Positions 1 through 9,034 of a DNA stretch of 33,770 nucleotides are shown here, piece by piece (position 1 is the first letter of the stretch; each line of letters starts with the position of its first letter). This DNA is from Deltaproteobacteria bacterium. Lineage in GTDB: Bacteria > Desulfobacterota > DSM-4660 > Desulfatiglandales > B25-G16. The notes beneath the pieces were generated by a model. It saw nothing but the letters and a program-made list of their open reading frames with translations, ran no database searches and had not been told where the DNA came from. The DNA lies in the NCBI GenBank assembly GCA_020349945.1, contig CP070704.1, forward strand, positions 643,243 through 677,012. The letters are read 5' to 3'. Position numbers and translations under genes: made by a program.

Positions 1-1
1 C

Positions 2-646
2 AAGGCAGTTGTATTTGAGTCAAAACTGGCGCCCGGCGGCGGCATGTGGGGTGGCGGCATGATGTTCAACGAGATTGTCGTTCAGGATGATGCCATTCGT
101 ATTGTGGAGGAGCTGGGAATCACGCATCACCCAAAGGGGAACGGCCAATACACCATGGACAGCGTGGAGGCCACCTCTACCATTGTTTCGAGCTGCGTCA
201 AGTCAGGAACTACTATCTTTAATCTGATAAAGGTGACGGATGTGTTGTTCAGGCAAGAGGCAGGGCAGAGCAAGGTGTCCGGCCTTGTCATTAACTGGTC
301 CCCTGTGGAAACCTTGGAACTTCATGTGGACCCGCTTGGGATAAAAGCCTCCTTTGTAGTGGATGGCACCGGTCATCCAGCGGAAATCTGCCGAATCGTG
401 ACACGAAAGATGGGGGTAACATTGAATACGAAAACCGGTGACGTGGTGGGAGAAATGCCCCTGTGGGCAGAAAAGGGAGAGCAGTTTACTGTGGCCAACA
501 CGGGTGAGGTCTTTCCTGGCCTCTATGTGGCCGGAATGGCAGCTAACAATGTCTTCGGTGGCCCTCGCATGGGCCCTATATTCGGGGGGATGCTCCTTTC
601 CGGAAGGAAGGTCGCCGAAATGATCTCCCTGAAGTCCAAGAAATAG
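2..646 (+). CDS. thi4: Thiazole synthase Thi4, sulfide-dependent archaeal type (5' partial)
   Basis: Makes the thiazole half of thiamine from NAD, glycine and a sulfur source. The frame is open from base 2, so the N-terminus and the first part of the FAD/NAD-binding Rossmann fold lie outside the window; about 214 of roughly 260 residues are present. The glycine-rich stretch PGGGMWGGGMMFN (from about base 32) and the C-terminal GGPRMGPIFGGMLLSGRK are Thi4 signatures. The yeast enzyme gives up the sulfur of a cysteine just before a conserved Asp-Pro; here that position is histidine (ELHVDPLG, His codon at 323-325), as in methanogen Thi4, which uses free sulfide catalytically. thiE follows 9 bases downstream, so the two form a thiamine operon. 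Family assignment is firm; sulfide use is inferred from the Cys-to-His change. Confidence 0.93.
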   Translation, partial: KAVVFESKLAPGGGMWGGGMMFNEIVVQDDAIRIVEELGITHHPKGNGQYTMDSVEATSTIVSSCVKSGTTIFNLIKVTDVLFRQEAGQSKVSGLVINWSPVETLELHVDPLGIKASFVVDGTGHPAEICRIVTRKMGVTLNTKTGDVVGEMPLWAEKGEQFTVANTGEVFPGLYVAGMAANNVFGGPRMGPIFGGMLLSGRKVAEMISLKSKK

Positions 647-655
647 GGTATTACG

Positions 656-1285
656 ATGAAGCCACTCGAGGAGGTAAGGCTTTACTGTTTTTCCCCCGGT
701 AGTTTTCTGATGGGCAGAGACCCCATTGAAATGGTTGCGGCTCAAATAAGGGGGGGAGCGGATGTAATTCAACTACGCGAAAAAGATATGCCGAAAAGGG
801 AAAAGCTAGAGTTAGGTCGTGCGGTCAAGAACTTAGCCGCACGGGAAGGGGCTCTCTTTATTGTTAACGATGATCTTGATCTGGCCTTGATACTTGAAGC
901 TGATGGTGTTCACCTTGGCCAAGATGATATACCTATACAATATGCGAGGCCCCTGTTGAAAGACAAGATAATCGGTATATCCACACACTCCTTGGAGCAG
1001 GCGCGGCAGGCCATTGATAGCGGTGCGGACTATATAGGAATAGGCCCTGTATTTGAGACAGAGACCAAAATTAGGGTTGACCAAGTTGTGGGGATAGATT
1101 TAGTCCTGAAGGTGAAGGCCTTATCTTCTATCCCGGTAATAGCAATCGGTGGTATAGGGGAAAACAATATAGATTTGCTAGTAGATAGGGGGATAAAACG
1201 GGCTGCTATTATCTCAGATATCCTTTCCTCAGACGATATCGAGGCCAAGACCAGGGCCTTAAAAGAGAAGCTAAGAAATGTCTAA
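656..1285 (+). CDS. thiE: Thiamine-phosphate synthase ThiE
   Basis: Joins the hydroxymethylpyrimidine diphosphate and thiazole phosphate moieties to give thiamine phosphate; a cytosolic TIM barrel. Length (209 aa) is normal. Visible motifs are QLREKD (residues 39-44), VNDD (70-73), HLGQDD (86-91), GIGPVFETETK (128-138, with the pyrophosphate-binding T-x-T-K) and the glycine-rich VIAIGGI near residue 165, which binds phosphate. The segment after TETK (IRVDQVVG) differs from the usual TKPDA-type sequence but keeps the glycine. The ATG is 9 bases after the thi4 stop with only a weak ribosome-binding site, so translation is probably coupled. Together with thi4 it supplies thiazole and coupling; the pyrimidine enzyme ThiC is not in the window. 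Confidence 0.95.
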   Translation: MKPLEEVRLYCFSPGSFLMGRDPIEMVAAQIRGGADVIQLREKDMPKREKLELGRAVKNLAAREGALFIVNDDLDLALILEADGVHLGQDDIPIQYARPLLKDKIIGISTHSLEQARQAIDSGADYIGIGPVFETETKIRVDQVVGIDLVLKVKALSSIPVIAIGGIGENNIDLLVDRGIKRAAIISDILSSDDIEAKTRALKEKLRNV

Positions 1286-1332
1286 AATGAGGTAAGGTCC
1301 TTAGTATACAGTACCCAGCTGAAGGATTAAAC

Positions 1333-2682
1333 ATGACTCAAAGTGACTATGACATTCTGCTTGATAACATTAGGAATTTGATCCAAGAAAAGGCCTCTCC
1401 AGATCTGGAAAGTTTGATAACCGAGCCCCACCCAGCAGATCTCGCTGATTTGATAGAACACCTGGATAGCGAGGAGAGGCTTAGTGTGTTTAAGCTTCTT
1501 TCTTCTGAAAGGGCGGGCGAGGTCTTGAAAGAAATGTCATCCCCCATACAGGAGACCCTTACTCATGAACTGGATGACAAGACAGTAGCCGAGATCTTGA
1601 ATGAGCTCAATTCAGACGATGCTACGGATATCCTCACTCATCTCCCAAGAGAGAGGGCTCAGAAGATAATCGGCTTGGTTCAGCCAGAGGTATCCGAAGA
1701 GTTACAGAAGTTACTCGGGTATAAAACCGATACAGCTGGCGGCATTATGGCCCTGGAATTTGTTTCTGTTAATGCCAGTTCCACCATTGGAGAGGCCATA
1801 GAAAACATTAGAAAAAAGAGGGAAGAGGTTGAGAAGCTCTATTATGTCTGGGCCGTGGACGAATTTGGTAAACTGGTGGGGGTTGTCTCCATAAAGGATC
1901 TTGTCCTTGAGCCGGAAGATCGAAGGATTAAGGAAATAATGAACCCTGATGTTATCAGCGTAGATGTCAATGCCGATCAGGAAGAGGTAGCAAGGGTTGC
2001 TAAACAATACGATCTTGCCAACATACCTGTTGTCAATGATCAGCATAAACTCGTAGGGCGAATAACCAATGACGACATTATCGATGTCATTGAAGAGGAG
2101 GCCAGTGAGGATATGTCCCTGATGGCAGGTGTTATGGATCAGCAAATTGGTGAGGGATCCGCATTCAAGATTTCTAAGGCACGCCTCCCGTGGCTCCTTC
2201 TAGGTCTATTTGGGGGGCTTCTGTCGGCCTTAGTAATTAATCATTTTCATGGCTCTATAGAAAAAATACTCGCCCTATCATTCTTTATACCGGTAATAAT
2301 GGCAATGGGTGGAAATACTGGCACTCAAGCAGCTACCGTTGTAATCAGGGGCCTGGCCACAGGCGATATAAGCGTAATTCATACCAGTAAAAGGCTCGTG
2401 GTAGAGTTGTGGGTGGCATTGATAAATGGCATCCTCTGCGGTATCCTTTTAGGGCTTGTGGTGGCCTTCTGGTTATCTGACCCTCAATTAGGCCTCGGTG
2501 TTGGGGTTAGCCTGATCACGGTAATACTCTTTTCCGGCTCCTTCGGGGCATTCATCCCTCTTCTCCTCAGAAAGCTCAATATCGACCCGGCATTAGCTAC
2601 AGGACCATTCATTACCACATCGAACGATATACTCGGACTCTTGATCTATCTCAGTATTGTTACCCATTTCCTCATGGCCTGA
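1333..2682 (+). CDS. mgtE: Magnesium transporter MgtE
   Basis: Homodimeric Mg2+ channel/transporter of the inner membrane, 449 aa, the usual length. The order is an acidic helical MgtE N domain (about 20-130, with repeated LNELNSDDATDIL-like helices), a pair of CBS domains (about 135-255) that sense cytosolic Mg2+, a plug helix, and about five membrane helices (about 275-449). The pore region MAMGGNTGTQAATVV and the late TTSNDILGLLIYL segment, whose Asp corresponds to the pore Asp of the Thermus protein, are intact. The start ATG has a good site, GAAGGA, 6 bases upstream. It lies 47 bases after thiE and may be read through from it. Its last 11 bases overlap the end of the convergent patatin gene. 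Confidence 0.95.
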   Translation: MTQSDYDILLDNIRNLIQEKASPDLESLITEPHPADLADLIEHLDSEERLSVFKLLSSERAGEVLKEMSSPIQETLTHELDDKTVAEILNELNSDDATDILTHLPRERAQKIIGLVQPEVSEELQKLLGYKTDTAGGIMALEFVSVNASSTIGEAIENIRKKREEVEKLYYVWAVDEFGKLVGVVSIKDLVLEPEDRRIKEIMNPDVISVDVNADQEEVARVAKQYDLANIPVVNDQHKLVGRITNDDIIDVIEEEASEDMSLMAGVMDQQIGEGSAFKISKARLPWLLLGLFGGLLSALVINHFHGSIEKILALSFFIPVIMAMGGNTGTQAATVVIRGLATGDISVIHTSKRLVVELWVALINGILCGILLGLVVAFWLSDPQLGLGVGVSLITVILFSGSFGAFIPLLLRKLNIDPALATGPFITTSNDILGLLIYLSIVTHFLMA

Positions 2683-3607
2683 GGGCAAAAAAACTCTTAA
2701 CTGACCTTTTAACCCTACCCAAAAACTCCCACTTTGGTCCCACCAACCTTCTCATCTCAGGAAGATGATCCATAGCTGCCGACTCCCCCAGGGAAATCAG
2801 CTCCCTTGATTGGGAAAAATCAGTCCAGTGGGTGCCCTCTAACTGTGGCCTGATAACAATGTCTGCCCTTTCCAGATCGTATCGCTCCAGGTGGAAACCC
2901 TGTATCTCGCCAGCCCTTACGTATATGTCCACAGCTGTTTGAAGGTCTGAGACCAAGGATATGTCCCTATCTACGGCTACAGCAATAACCGCATCAGCTC
3001 CTTCTTCCAAGGCGCAGCTTACAGGCACTACGGAGATAATACCACCGTCGGAAAGTTGTCTGCCGTTAATCTCAACCGGTGGTAAAGCGCCAGGAACCGC
3101 CGAACTGGCTAGTATTGAGCGCCTTAAAGAACCTTCTTTCAGGACAACGAGCTCGCCACGTAATAGATCTGTTGCCACGGCCCTAAAGGGTATTGCGGTT
3201 TCACCGATTTGGATGTCCGGTATGAAGAAGTTGATGAACTCCTCGATATCGTTTATCTGCAAAATGCTGTGTCTATAGAGCGCCTGGGCCAACCTGATCT
3301 TACTTCTAAAATAGGAATGGATCCTTCTACTCAAACTCAGTTCGGCTCCACTTTCTGCATCACCCATGGCCTTAAGCTCAGATGAAGTGTAGAGATTGCT
3401 TTCCAAGAAAGATGCGAGCCTTCCCTCCAGTTCCCCGACCTTCATCCCGCTTGCCAGGGCACCCCCAACAATTGCACCTACGCTTGTGCCCACAATAATA
3501 CCAGGCCTGATCTTTTCTCTTTCCAACACCTTCATGACCCCTATGTGGGCTAATCCTCTTGCCCCACCACCACCCAAGGCCAATCCGATCTTCCCAACCT
3601 TTCTCAT
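2672..3607 (-). CDS. Patatin-like phospholipase family protein (RssA/NTE type)
   Basis: Predicted serine lipid acyl hydrolase with a Ser-Asp dyad, probably acting on phospholipids or lysophospholipids at the inner face of the membrane. Seen directly: the oxyanion-hole glycine loop GGGGARG (residues 12-18), the nucleophile elbow GTSVG with Ser42, and the catalytic DGG with Asp187. There is no signal peptide and no outer-membrane barrel domain, so it resembles cytosolic RssA/YchK-like members (about 300 aa) rather than PlpD. AGGTG lies about 6 bases before the ATG. It is transcribed alone toward mgtE and the two stop codons overlap by 11 bases. The substrate cannot be read from the sequence. 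Confidence 0.9.
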   Translation of the reverse strand: MRKVGKIGLALGGGGARGLAHIGVMKVLEREKIRPGIIVGTSVGAIVGGALASGMKVGELEGRLASFLESNLYTSSELKAMGDAESGAELSLSRRIHSYFRSKIRLAQALYRHSILQINDIEEFINFFIPDIQIGETAIPFRAVATDLLRGELVVLKEGSLRRSILASSAVPGALPPVEINGRQLSDGGIISVVPVSCALEEGADAVIAVAVDRDISLVSDLQTAVDIYVRAGEIQGFHLERYDLERADIVIRPQLEGTHWTDFSQSRELISLGESAAMDHLPEMRRLVGPKWEFLGRVKRSVKSFFALRP

Positions 3608-3776
3608 AAAGGCACCTGATCCAAGATTAAAAGCCTATCATGCGGTAAAATATACCAAAAACCCATTGCCAAAGGCCACAATAATACAAGGGTTTGACAG
3701 CCGTGTGCAGAATTACATGAAGGTTACTATCTCGAGGAAACTTGGGCGGACACGATGGGGCCGACAAAAAGGCAAA

Positions 3777-4439
3777 TCACTCCTCGATGACGGAGGGTAT
3801 CCACTGGTAAATCGGTGCCAGGTCTTTTTTCACCTGTCCTTTTTGGGGGATCATAAAAATGAAGCCCTTTCTCTGGCCCGGAACGATTGCAATATGGCGG
3901 ACAAGGCCCGGGTCAGGGTTATTATCAATAAACTTCATGAAATGATCGTGCATCTCGGCCCTTTCATAATAGAGGTAGAAATCGTATGCTCCCCACGTTA
4001 TTTCTTCTCTGTCAAAGCGATGGACATTGGTTATTTTCGGCCCCCGAAAGCTAGCATATTTTGCCTCAATCAGATGTGCCTCTGCTGGAGGACGATGTCT
4101 TAGGTACAACGTGATGAACAGTCGATCGTATTTCATGATGAGCTTTGATATGGGCATATAAAGCCATGAATGCCTTGGAAGGAGCGTGATTGTAGCGTCA
4201 ATCTGGGAAATAGGGCCTCTCTTTTTGATGAAGAGATTGGCATGGTATCCGACAACCCCTCCGATATTCGTGAAGGTCTGATCGTCGGGTTTGACCACAT
4301 CTACAAGGTCATTAAATGCGGAGAGAAATACCCTTTTGTTTTGTCTCCTCCCCCAGAAATAACCGATTGTAAGGATACAGGAAAAGGCAATAAAAAGGAA
4401 AAAAACAGGCTGCGTAACAATATGTCCATGTTCAAACAT
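3777..4439 (-). CDS. Membrane-anchored protein of unknown function, downstream of the ArsA-type ATPase
   Basis: 220 aa, family not recognised. The start chosen is the ATG at 4439: it lies 17 bases after the ATPase stop and has AGGAAAGGG upstream, overlapping that stop. A longer reading from 4553 would run far into arsA. Residues about 9-30 form one hydrophobic segment (VFFLFIAFSCILTIGYFW) followed by GRRQNKR, so by the positive-inside rule the rest of the protein faces the cytoplasm. The soluble part (about 35-220) is rich in His, Arg and aromatic residues and shows no cofactor motif or repeat. The spacing implies co-expression with the ATPase and the upstream 93-aa protein. It could be a membrane partner or effector of the ATPase; that is inference from position only. 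Confidence 0.75.
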   Translation of the reverse strand: MFEHGHIVTQPVFFLFIAFSCILTIGYFWGRRQNKRVFLSAFNDLVDVVKPDDQTFTNIGGVVGYHANLFIKKRGPISQIDATITLLPRHSWLYMPISKLIMKYDRLFITLYLRHRPPAEAHLIEAKYASFRGPKITNVHRFDREEITWGAYDFYLYYERAEMHDHFMKFIDNNPDPGLVRHIAIVPGQRKGFIFMIPQKGQVKKDLAPIYQWIPSVIEE

Positions 4440-4455
4440 CTCTTCTTGCCCTTTC

Positions 4456-5376
4456 CTAGAGCCTGGATATGATGTCTTCCGGTATATCGTAGAGCTTTCC
4501 ACCTTTGCCATCAAGGAGCGCCCTTGATAGGGAAACCCGTTCCAAGGGAACATTCTTCATGTTTGTTATATCTCTTTCAACATGCTCAGCCGTCTCTTTA
4601 TTCTCTTCAGTGACCTTATTGTCTATAAGCAGGCGAAGGGGGAACCCTAAATCCTCAAGGCCTTCAATCAACCTCTGAGATTCCTTGAGCGAAAGAATAT
4701 CAGGATTAAAAACCAGGACAACAGAGCAGTTTTCACCCTGTAAGATGGTGTTGAGGGACTGGTAATTCTTTTTCAGTGTTCTGAGTCTTTTCAACACATC
4801 ATCGTCACCTTCATGGTAACTGAGCACAGTTTCCTTCTTGCTTAACTCTCCCCTTATCCTATAGATCGTATAGCGCTTTTCTAAGATCCTTCGCCTGATT
4901 TGGATCAATCGGTCAACCCAGGTCATGGTCACCCTGGGAAGGGCAAGAAACCTGAGGGTCAACCCCGTCGGGGGGGTATCGAAGATGATATAGTCAAATT
5001 TCCCTTCGGTTCTGATGGTTTCCTCAATGCTTGTCAGTAAGGCATACTCTTCGATGCCCGGTGAATATTTCAGCACTGAAAAGTAATTGTCGAGATTTAA
5101 TGTTTGAAGATATCTGTAGGTGCTGGAAAGGACGTTGATTTCCCTTTCTAAATACTGCTCGGATAGCTTGTGAAGATTGATCTCCTTGAGATGAAGGGTA
5201 TCTGTAAATCGACTTTTCCTGTTTCTGAGGGTGACCCCGAATATGTCGCCCAAATTGTGTGCCGGATCAAGGGAAACGATCAGTACACGATATTTTTGAG
5301 ATAGCTGCCATGCTGCAGCAGCTGCCATGGTGGATTTTCCTACCCCACCCTTTCCGGTGAAAAAAAGGATCTTCAT
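4456..5376 (-). CDS. ArsA/Get3-family anion-transporting-type ATPase, single domain
   Basis: Cytosolic P-loop ATPase of the SIMIBI (MinD/ArsA/Get3) class. The deviant Walker A motif GKGGVGKST is at residues 8-16 with the signature lysine, followed by SLDPAHNLGD (switch I/A-loop region) and FDTPPTG (switch II). At 306 aa it is one ATPase domain, half of a classical two-domain ArsA, so it should dimerise. The Cys-x-x-Cys that bridges Get3 dimers is not visible and no arsR, arsB or arsD is nearby, so arsenite export is unlikely. Its ATG directly abuts the TAA of the upstream 93-aa gene, and a membrane-anchored unknown follows 17 bases after its stop. The family is firm; the cargo is unknown, and membrane-protein targeting or assembly is one possibility. 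Confidence 0.88.
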   Translation of the reverse strand: MKILFFTGKGGVGKSTMAAAAAWQLSQKYRVLIVSLDPAHNLGDIFGVTLRNRKSRFTDTLHLKEINLHKLSEQYLEREINVLSSTYRYLQTLNLDNYFSVLKYSPGIEEYALLTSIEETIRTEGKFDYIIFDTPPTGLTLRFLALPRVTMTWVDRLIQIRRRILEKRYTIYRIRGELSKKETVLSYHEGDDDVLKRLRTLKKNYQSLNTILQGENCSVVLVFNPDILSLKESQRLIEGLEDLGFPLRLLIDNKVTEENKETAEHVERDITNMKNVPLERVSLSRALLDGKGGKLYDIPEDIISRL

Positions 5377-5658
5377 TTACTCAATACCCATTACTCCACA
5401 CATCTCCGCCAGCATATCCCCGGCATCCCGGGCCCTCCGGTTTAAAATCTTCAGTTCCTTTTCCATGAAAGGCAAGAGCTCGACAGCTAAAAAGGTGGGT
5501 GGAGAAGGCAGCCCAACAAAGGATCCCAGAAGCAGAAGTGCGAAGATATTTTCTAGCTCCTCGGTCTCGACAATCGTCAGTGCAACGGCATTTTCACGCT
5601 GCGAGGCATGAAACCCGGAAAAGACACCTCGAAGAAAACTGAGAATCGAAAAACCCAT
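5377..5658 (-). CDS. Small protein of unknown function, first gene of the ArsA-type unit
   Basis: 93 aa, not recognised. Residues about 37-64 are hydrophobic and proline-containing (IFALLLLGSFVGLPSPPTF), and the C-terminal third is a charged helix-like segment (MEKELKILNRRARDAGD). The stop TAA (5379-5377) is followed at once by the ATPase ATG (5376), a strong sign of translational coupling. No convincing ribosome-binding site precedes the ATG at 5658, so the start is the least certain part. The frame is supported by the exact junction with arsA rather than by homology. A substrate adaptor or a small membrane-associated partner of the ATPase would fit the context, but this is inference. Confidence 0.65.
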   Translation of the reverse strand: MGFSILSFLRGVFSGFHASQRENAVALTIVETEELENIFALLLLGSFVGLPSPPTFLAVELLPFMEKELKILNRRARDAGDMLAEMCGVMGIE

Positions 5659-5689
5659 CAGGATGGCTTCACAGGTTGGGGTTGGTCAA

Positions 5690-5721
5690 ACCGGTGCACG
5701 GTTCTTGTTCCGTGCACCGGT
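5690..5721 (-). terminator. Perfect 12-bp stem hairpin after cstA
   Basis: ACCGGTGCACGG and its exact reverse complement flank an 8-base loop. On the minus strand it lies 24 bases beyond the cstA stop and 31 bases before the next gene. It is followed only by TTTG, so the U-tract is poor. It may be a cstA terminator or 3' stabiliser, or a binding site for a dimeric regulator of the downstream unit. Confidence 0.45.
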
Positions 5722-5745
5722 AATAAGACTCGCCCCACAAGAATG

Positions 5746-7470
5746 TTACGCTGTTTTATATGCCTTGGATTTGAAAAAGTCCCGAATAAACACAATATTC
5801 AAAACCAGCAGTATGACTAGAAAGATCATAGACGCCCATCCCGTAACGGGTTTTGTAGCGATCTCGCCCGGCTGGACAACCACAATGAACCAGACAATAG
5901 CAGCAGTGACCGTAATCCAGAGAATCAAGGCCGGAATGACGGCAGCATTGGCAAATCTGGATCTTAATTTTTTAGCCACAAATCCAGCACCGGTCATGAG
6001 GGCGATAGAGGCAATCAGCTGGTTTGCCGCTCCAAAAGCACCCCAGATGATCAGAAAACTTCCACTCCAGGCCAGCCAGATTCCTATTGCCGCTGGAATC
6101 AGAGATGCGATCCAACGATTGGTTATGAAATTGTAAAACCCTCTGGCGCTTTCTTTCAGAGGCGCGGCCATCTCTGCAACACAGTAACGTCCCAGTCGGT
6201 TGGTCGTATCCAGGCTGGTCATGGCAAAGGCAGCGACCCACATGCCCGCGATGACCTTCACATACTCAGCTGGAATAAACCCTAACCATGTTGCCCCCAC
6301 CATGTCCGTATACGATTGGAGAAATAGGTTTGCCTTGCCCAGCTTAACAGATGCGGAGGCCTTGGTAAACATGGCACCCCAGTTGCCCGCATTCAGTACG
6401 TCCACTCCTACGCCTGCATTCCTCAGGGCCGTGTATCCAAATCCGGCTATGGATACCACAACAACGGTGGACAGGAATCCTTCGAAAAACATCCCCCCAT
6501 AACCAATGAAGAGTCCATGGCTCTCCTTTTCCATCTGTTTTGAGGTTGTTCCCGAGGCAACGAGAGAGTGGAACCCGGAAAGCGAGCCGCAGGCGATGAT
6601 CAGAGGAATTGCTGGCCAGAAGGGCGTGGGCTTGCCGCCGACGAGGATGGGCGAAAAGCTTGAAAATGCAGGCACCTCAAATCCCCTGAACGCAAAAAGG
6701 GCGCCAAAAAGGCCCAAGAGTAGACCAGCAAACAAAAGCCAGGAATTCAGATAGTCCCTCGGCTGCAATAAGACATTGACGGGAATGGCGGCAGCAATGA
6801 TGATATAGAAAAAGAACACAATCATCCAGGTGTCAAAATCCGCTTTTATAGGAAGCGCGACGCCTGCCCAGATGGAGGCCATCAGCATAGCGATGCCGAT
6901 TATGGTAGCCAGCAAATAATTCATCTTGACTCGGTAGAGCAAGACACCCAGGATGAGAGCGGCCACAATAGCCCAGAGGTAGGCGGAGGCAATGGCGGGA
7001 GTTCTGACAAACATTCCGCCGACAATGGAGCTGAAGGCGGCCACCACAAAAACGATGGCGAGTAAAACGATCCAGTAGAATGCTGTTCCTGTTCTCTTCC
7101 CTATGAGATCAGTGGCGACAAACTGAATCGACTTGCCGTCGTAGCGGACAGATGCCATCAGGGCCAGATAGTCGTGAACGGCTCCGATGAAGGCATTACC
7201 TAACCAGACCCAGAGTAGGCCAGGAACCCAACCCCAGCACATCGCTACTGCAGGGCCAATAATAGGGGCAGCACCGGCAATCGAGGCAAAGTGATGTCCA
7301 AAAAGAACCCCCCGCCTTGCTGAGATATAATCTACCCCATCATAGAGGCGCTTGGCTGGTGTTTCTATAGAGTCCGAAGCCTTCACGACATCTCTCTCTA
7401 CCTTTTTTCCGTAGGTGAAATACAGAACTAGGTAAATCAAAAGACCGATACTGATAACAACTGATGACAT
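5746..7470 (-). CDS. cstA: Carbon starvation protein CstA family transporter (peptide/pyruvate uptake)
   Basis: Polytopic inner-membrane carrier, 574 aa. The N-terminal CstA signature is clear: VDYISARRGVLFGHHFASIAGAAPIIGP at about 47-75, followed by the PAVAMCWGWVPGLLWVWLGN region and about 15 more hydrophobic helices. It is shorter than E. coli CstA (about 700 aa), matching the shorter form common in anaerobes. Family members take up peptides or pyruvate when carbon is scarce; which one applies here cannot be told. The ATG has an excellent ribosome-binding site, AAAGGAGGT, 6-7 bases upstream. It appears to be a single-gene unit with a 196-base leader region and a perfect hairpin downstream. 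Confidence 0.93.
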   Translation of the reverse strand: MSSVVISIGLLIYLVLYFTYGKKVERDVVKASDSIETPAKRLYDGVDYISARRGVLFGHHFASIAGAAPIIGPAVAMCWGWVPGLLWVWLGNAFIGAVHDYLALMASVRYDGKSIQFVATDLIGKRTGTAFYWIVLLAIVFVVAAFSSIVGGMFVRTPAIASAYLWAIVAALILGVLLYRVKMNYLLATIIGIAMLMASIWAGVALPIKADFDTWMIVFFFYIIIAAAIPVNVLLQPRDYLNSWLLFAGLLLGLFGALFAFRGFEVPAFSSFSPILVGGKPTPFWPAIPLIIACGSLSGFHSLVASGTTSKQMEKESHGLFIGYGGMFFEGFLSTVVVVSIAGFGYTALRNAGVGVDVLNAGNWGAMFTKASASVKLGKANLFLQSYTDMVGATWLGFIPAEYVKVIAGMWVAAFAMTSLDTTNRLGRYCVAEMAAPLKESARGFYNFITNRWIASLIPAAIGIWLAWSGSFLIIWGAFGAANQLIASIALMTGAGFVAKKLRSRFANAAVIPALILWITVTAAIVWFIVVVQPGEIATKPVTGWASMIFLVILLVLNIVFIRDFFKSKAYKTA

Positions 7471-7476
7471 GATTAG

Positions 7477-7538
7477 ACCTCCTTTCGCTCAGCACTATAT
7501 AGGTTAGTAAAATTCCGTCTGAACCTCCTTTTCGCTGA
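7477..7538 (-). promoter_or_regulatory. cstA leader with duplicated ribosome-binding-site block
   Basis: The block that supplies the cstA ribosome-binding site (reverse complement of ACCTCCTTTCGCTCA, 7477-7491) occurs again 46 bases upstream (ACCTCCTTTTCGCTGA, 7523-7538). No ATG, GTG or TTG follows the upstream copy at a usable distance, so it is not an obvious leader peptide. TATATA at about 7497-7502 (minus) is a possible -10 with a weak -35. Confidence 0.35.
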
Positions 7539-7666
7539 AGCCTAAGGTATCCCTCTAACTCAATCCTTTGACCTTGTAACAAAAACTTTTCTGATTAGTC
7601 AAGAAAACAATGTGAGATATTTTTATCTGGGAAGGCTAAGATGAGGAGGCTAGGCGAACTGAACAC

Positions 7667-8968
<1,302 letters not shown>

Positions 8969-9034
8969 CTACCTCAAAGAAAATAAGCCCCCTCCACATT
9001 CTTTTTAGGAACGATGCGGTGATGGGGCACCTGA

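Noticed and set aside
203..772. Minus-strand 189-aa open frame
   Set aside because: Lies antisense to Thi4 and ThiE, both of which carry intact family motifs.
3396..4103. Long plus-strand open frame across the patatin start and the 220-aa gene
   Set aside because: Antisense to a clear patatin coding region and to a minus-strand gene with a proper ribosome-binding site; its translation is low-complexity and Pro-rich with no family resemblance.
4456..5376. Arsenite efflux pump ATPase
   Set aside because: Single ATPase domain, no arsenic-binding cysteine cluster visible and no arsR, arsB or arsD beside it; kept only as ArsA/Get3 family.
7340..7582. 80-aa minus-strand frame crossing the cstA start
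   Set aside because: Runs through the cstA leader and start in a different frame; no usable start signal and no recognisable sequence.
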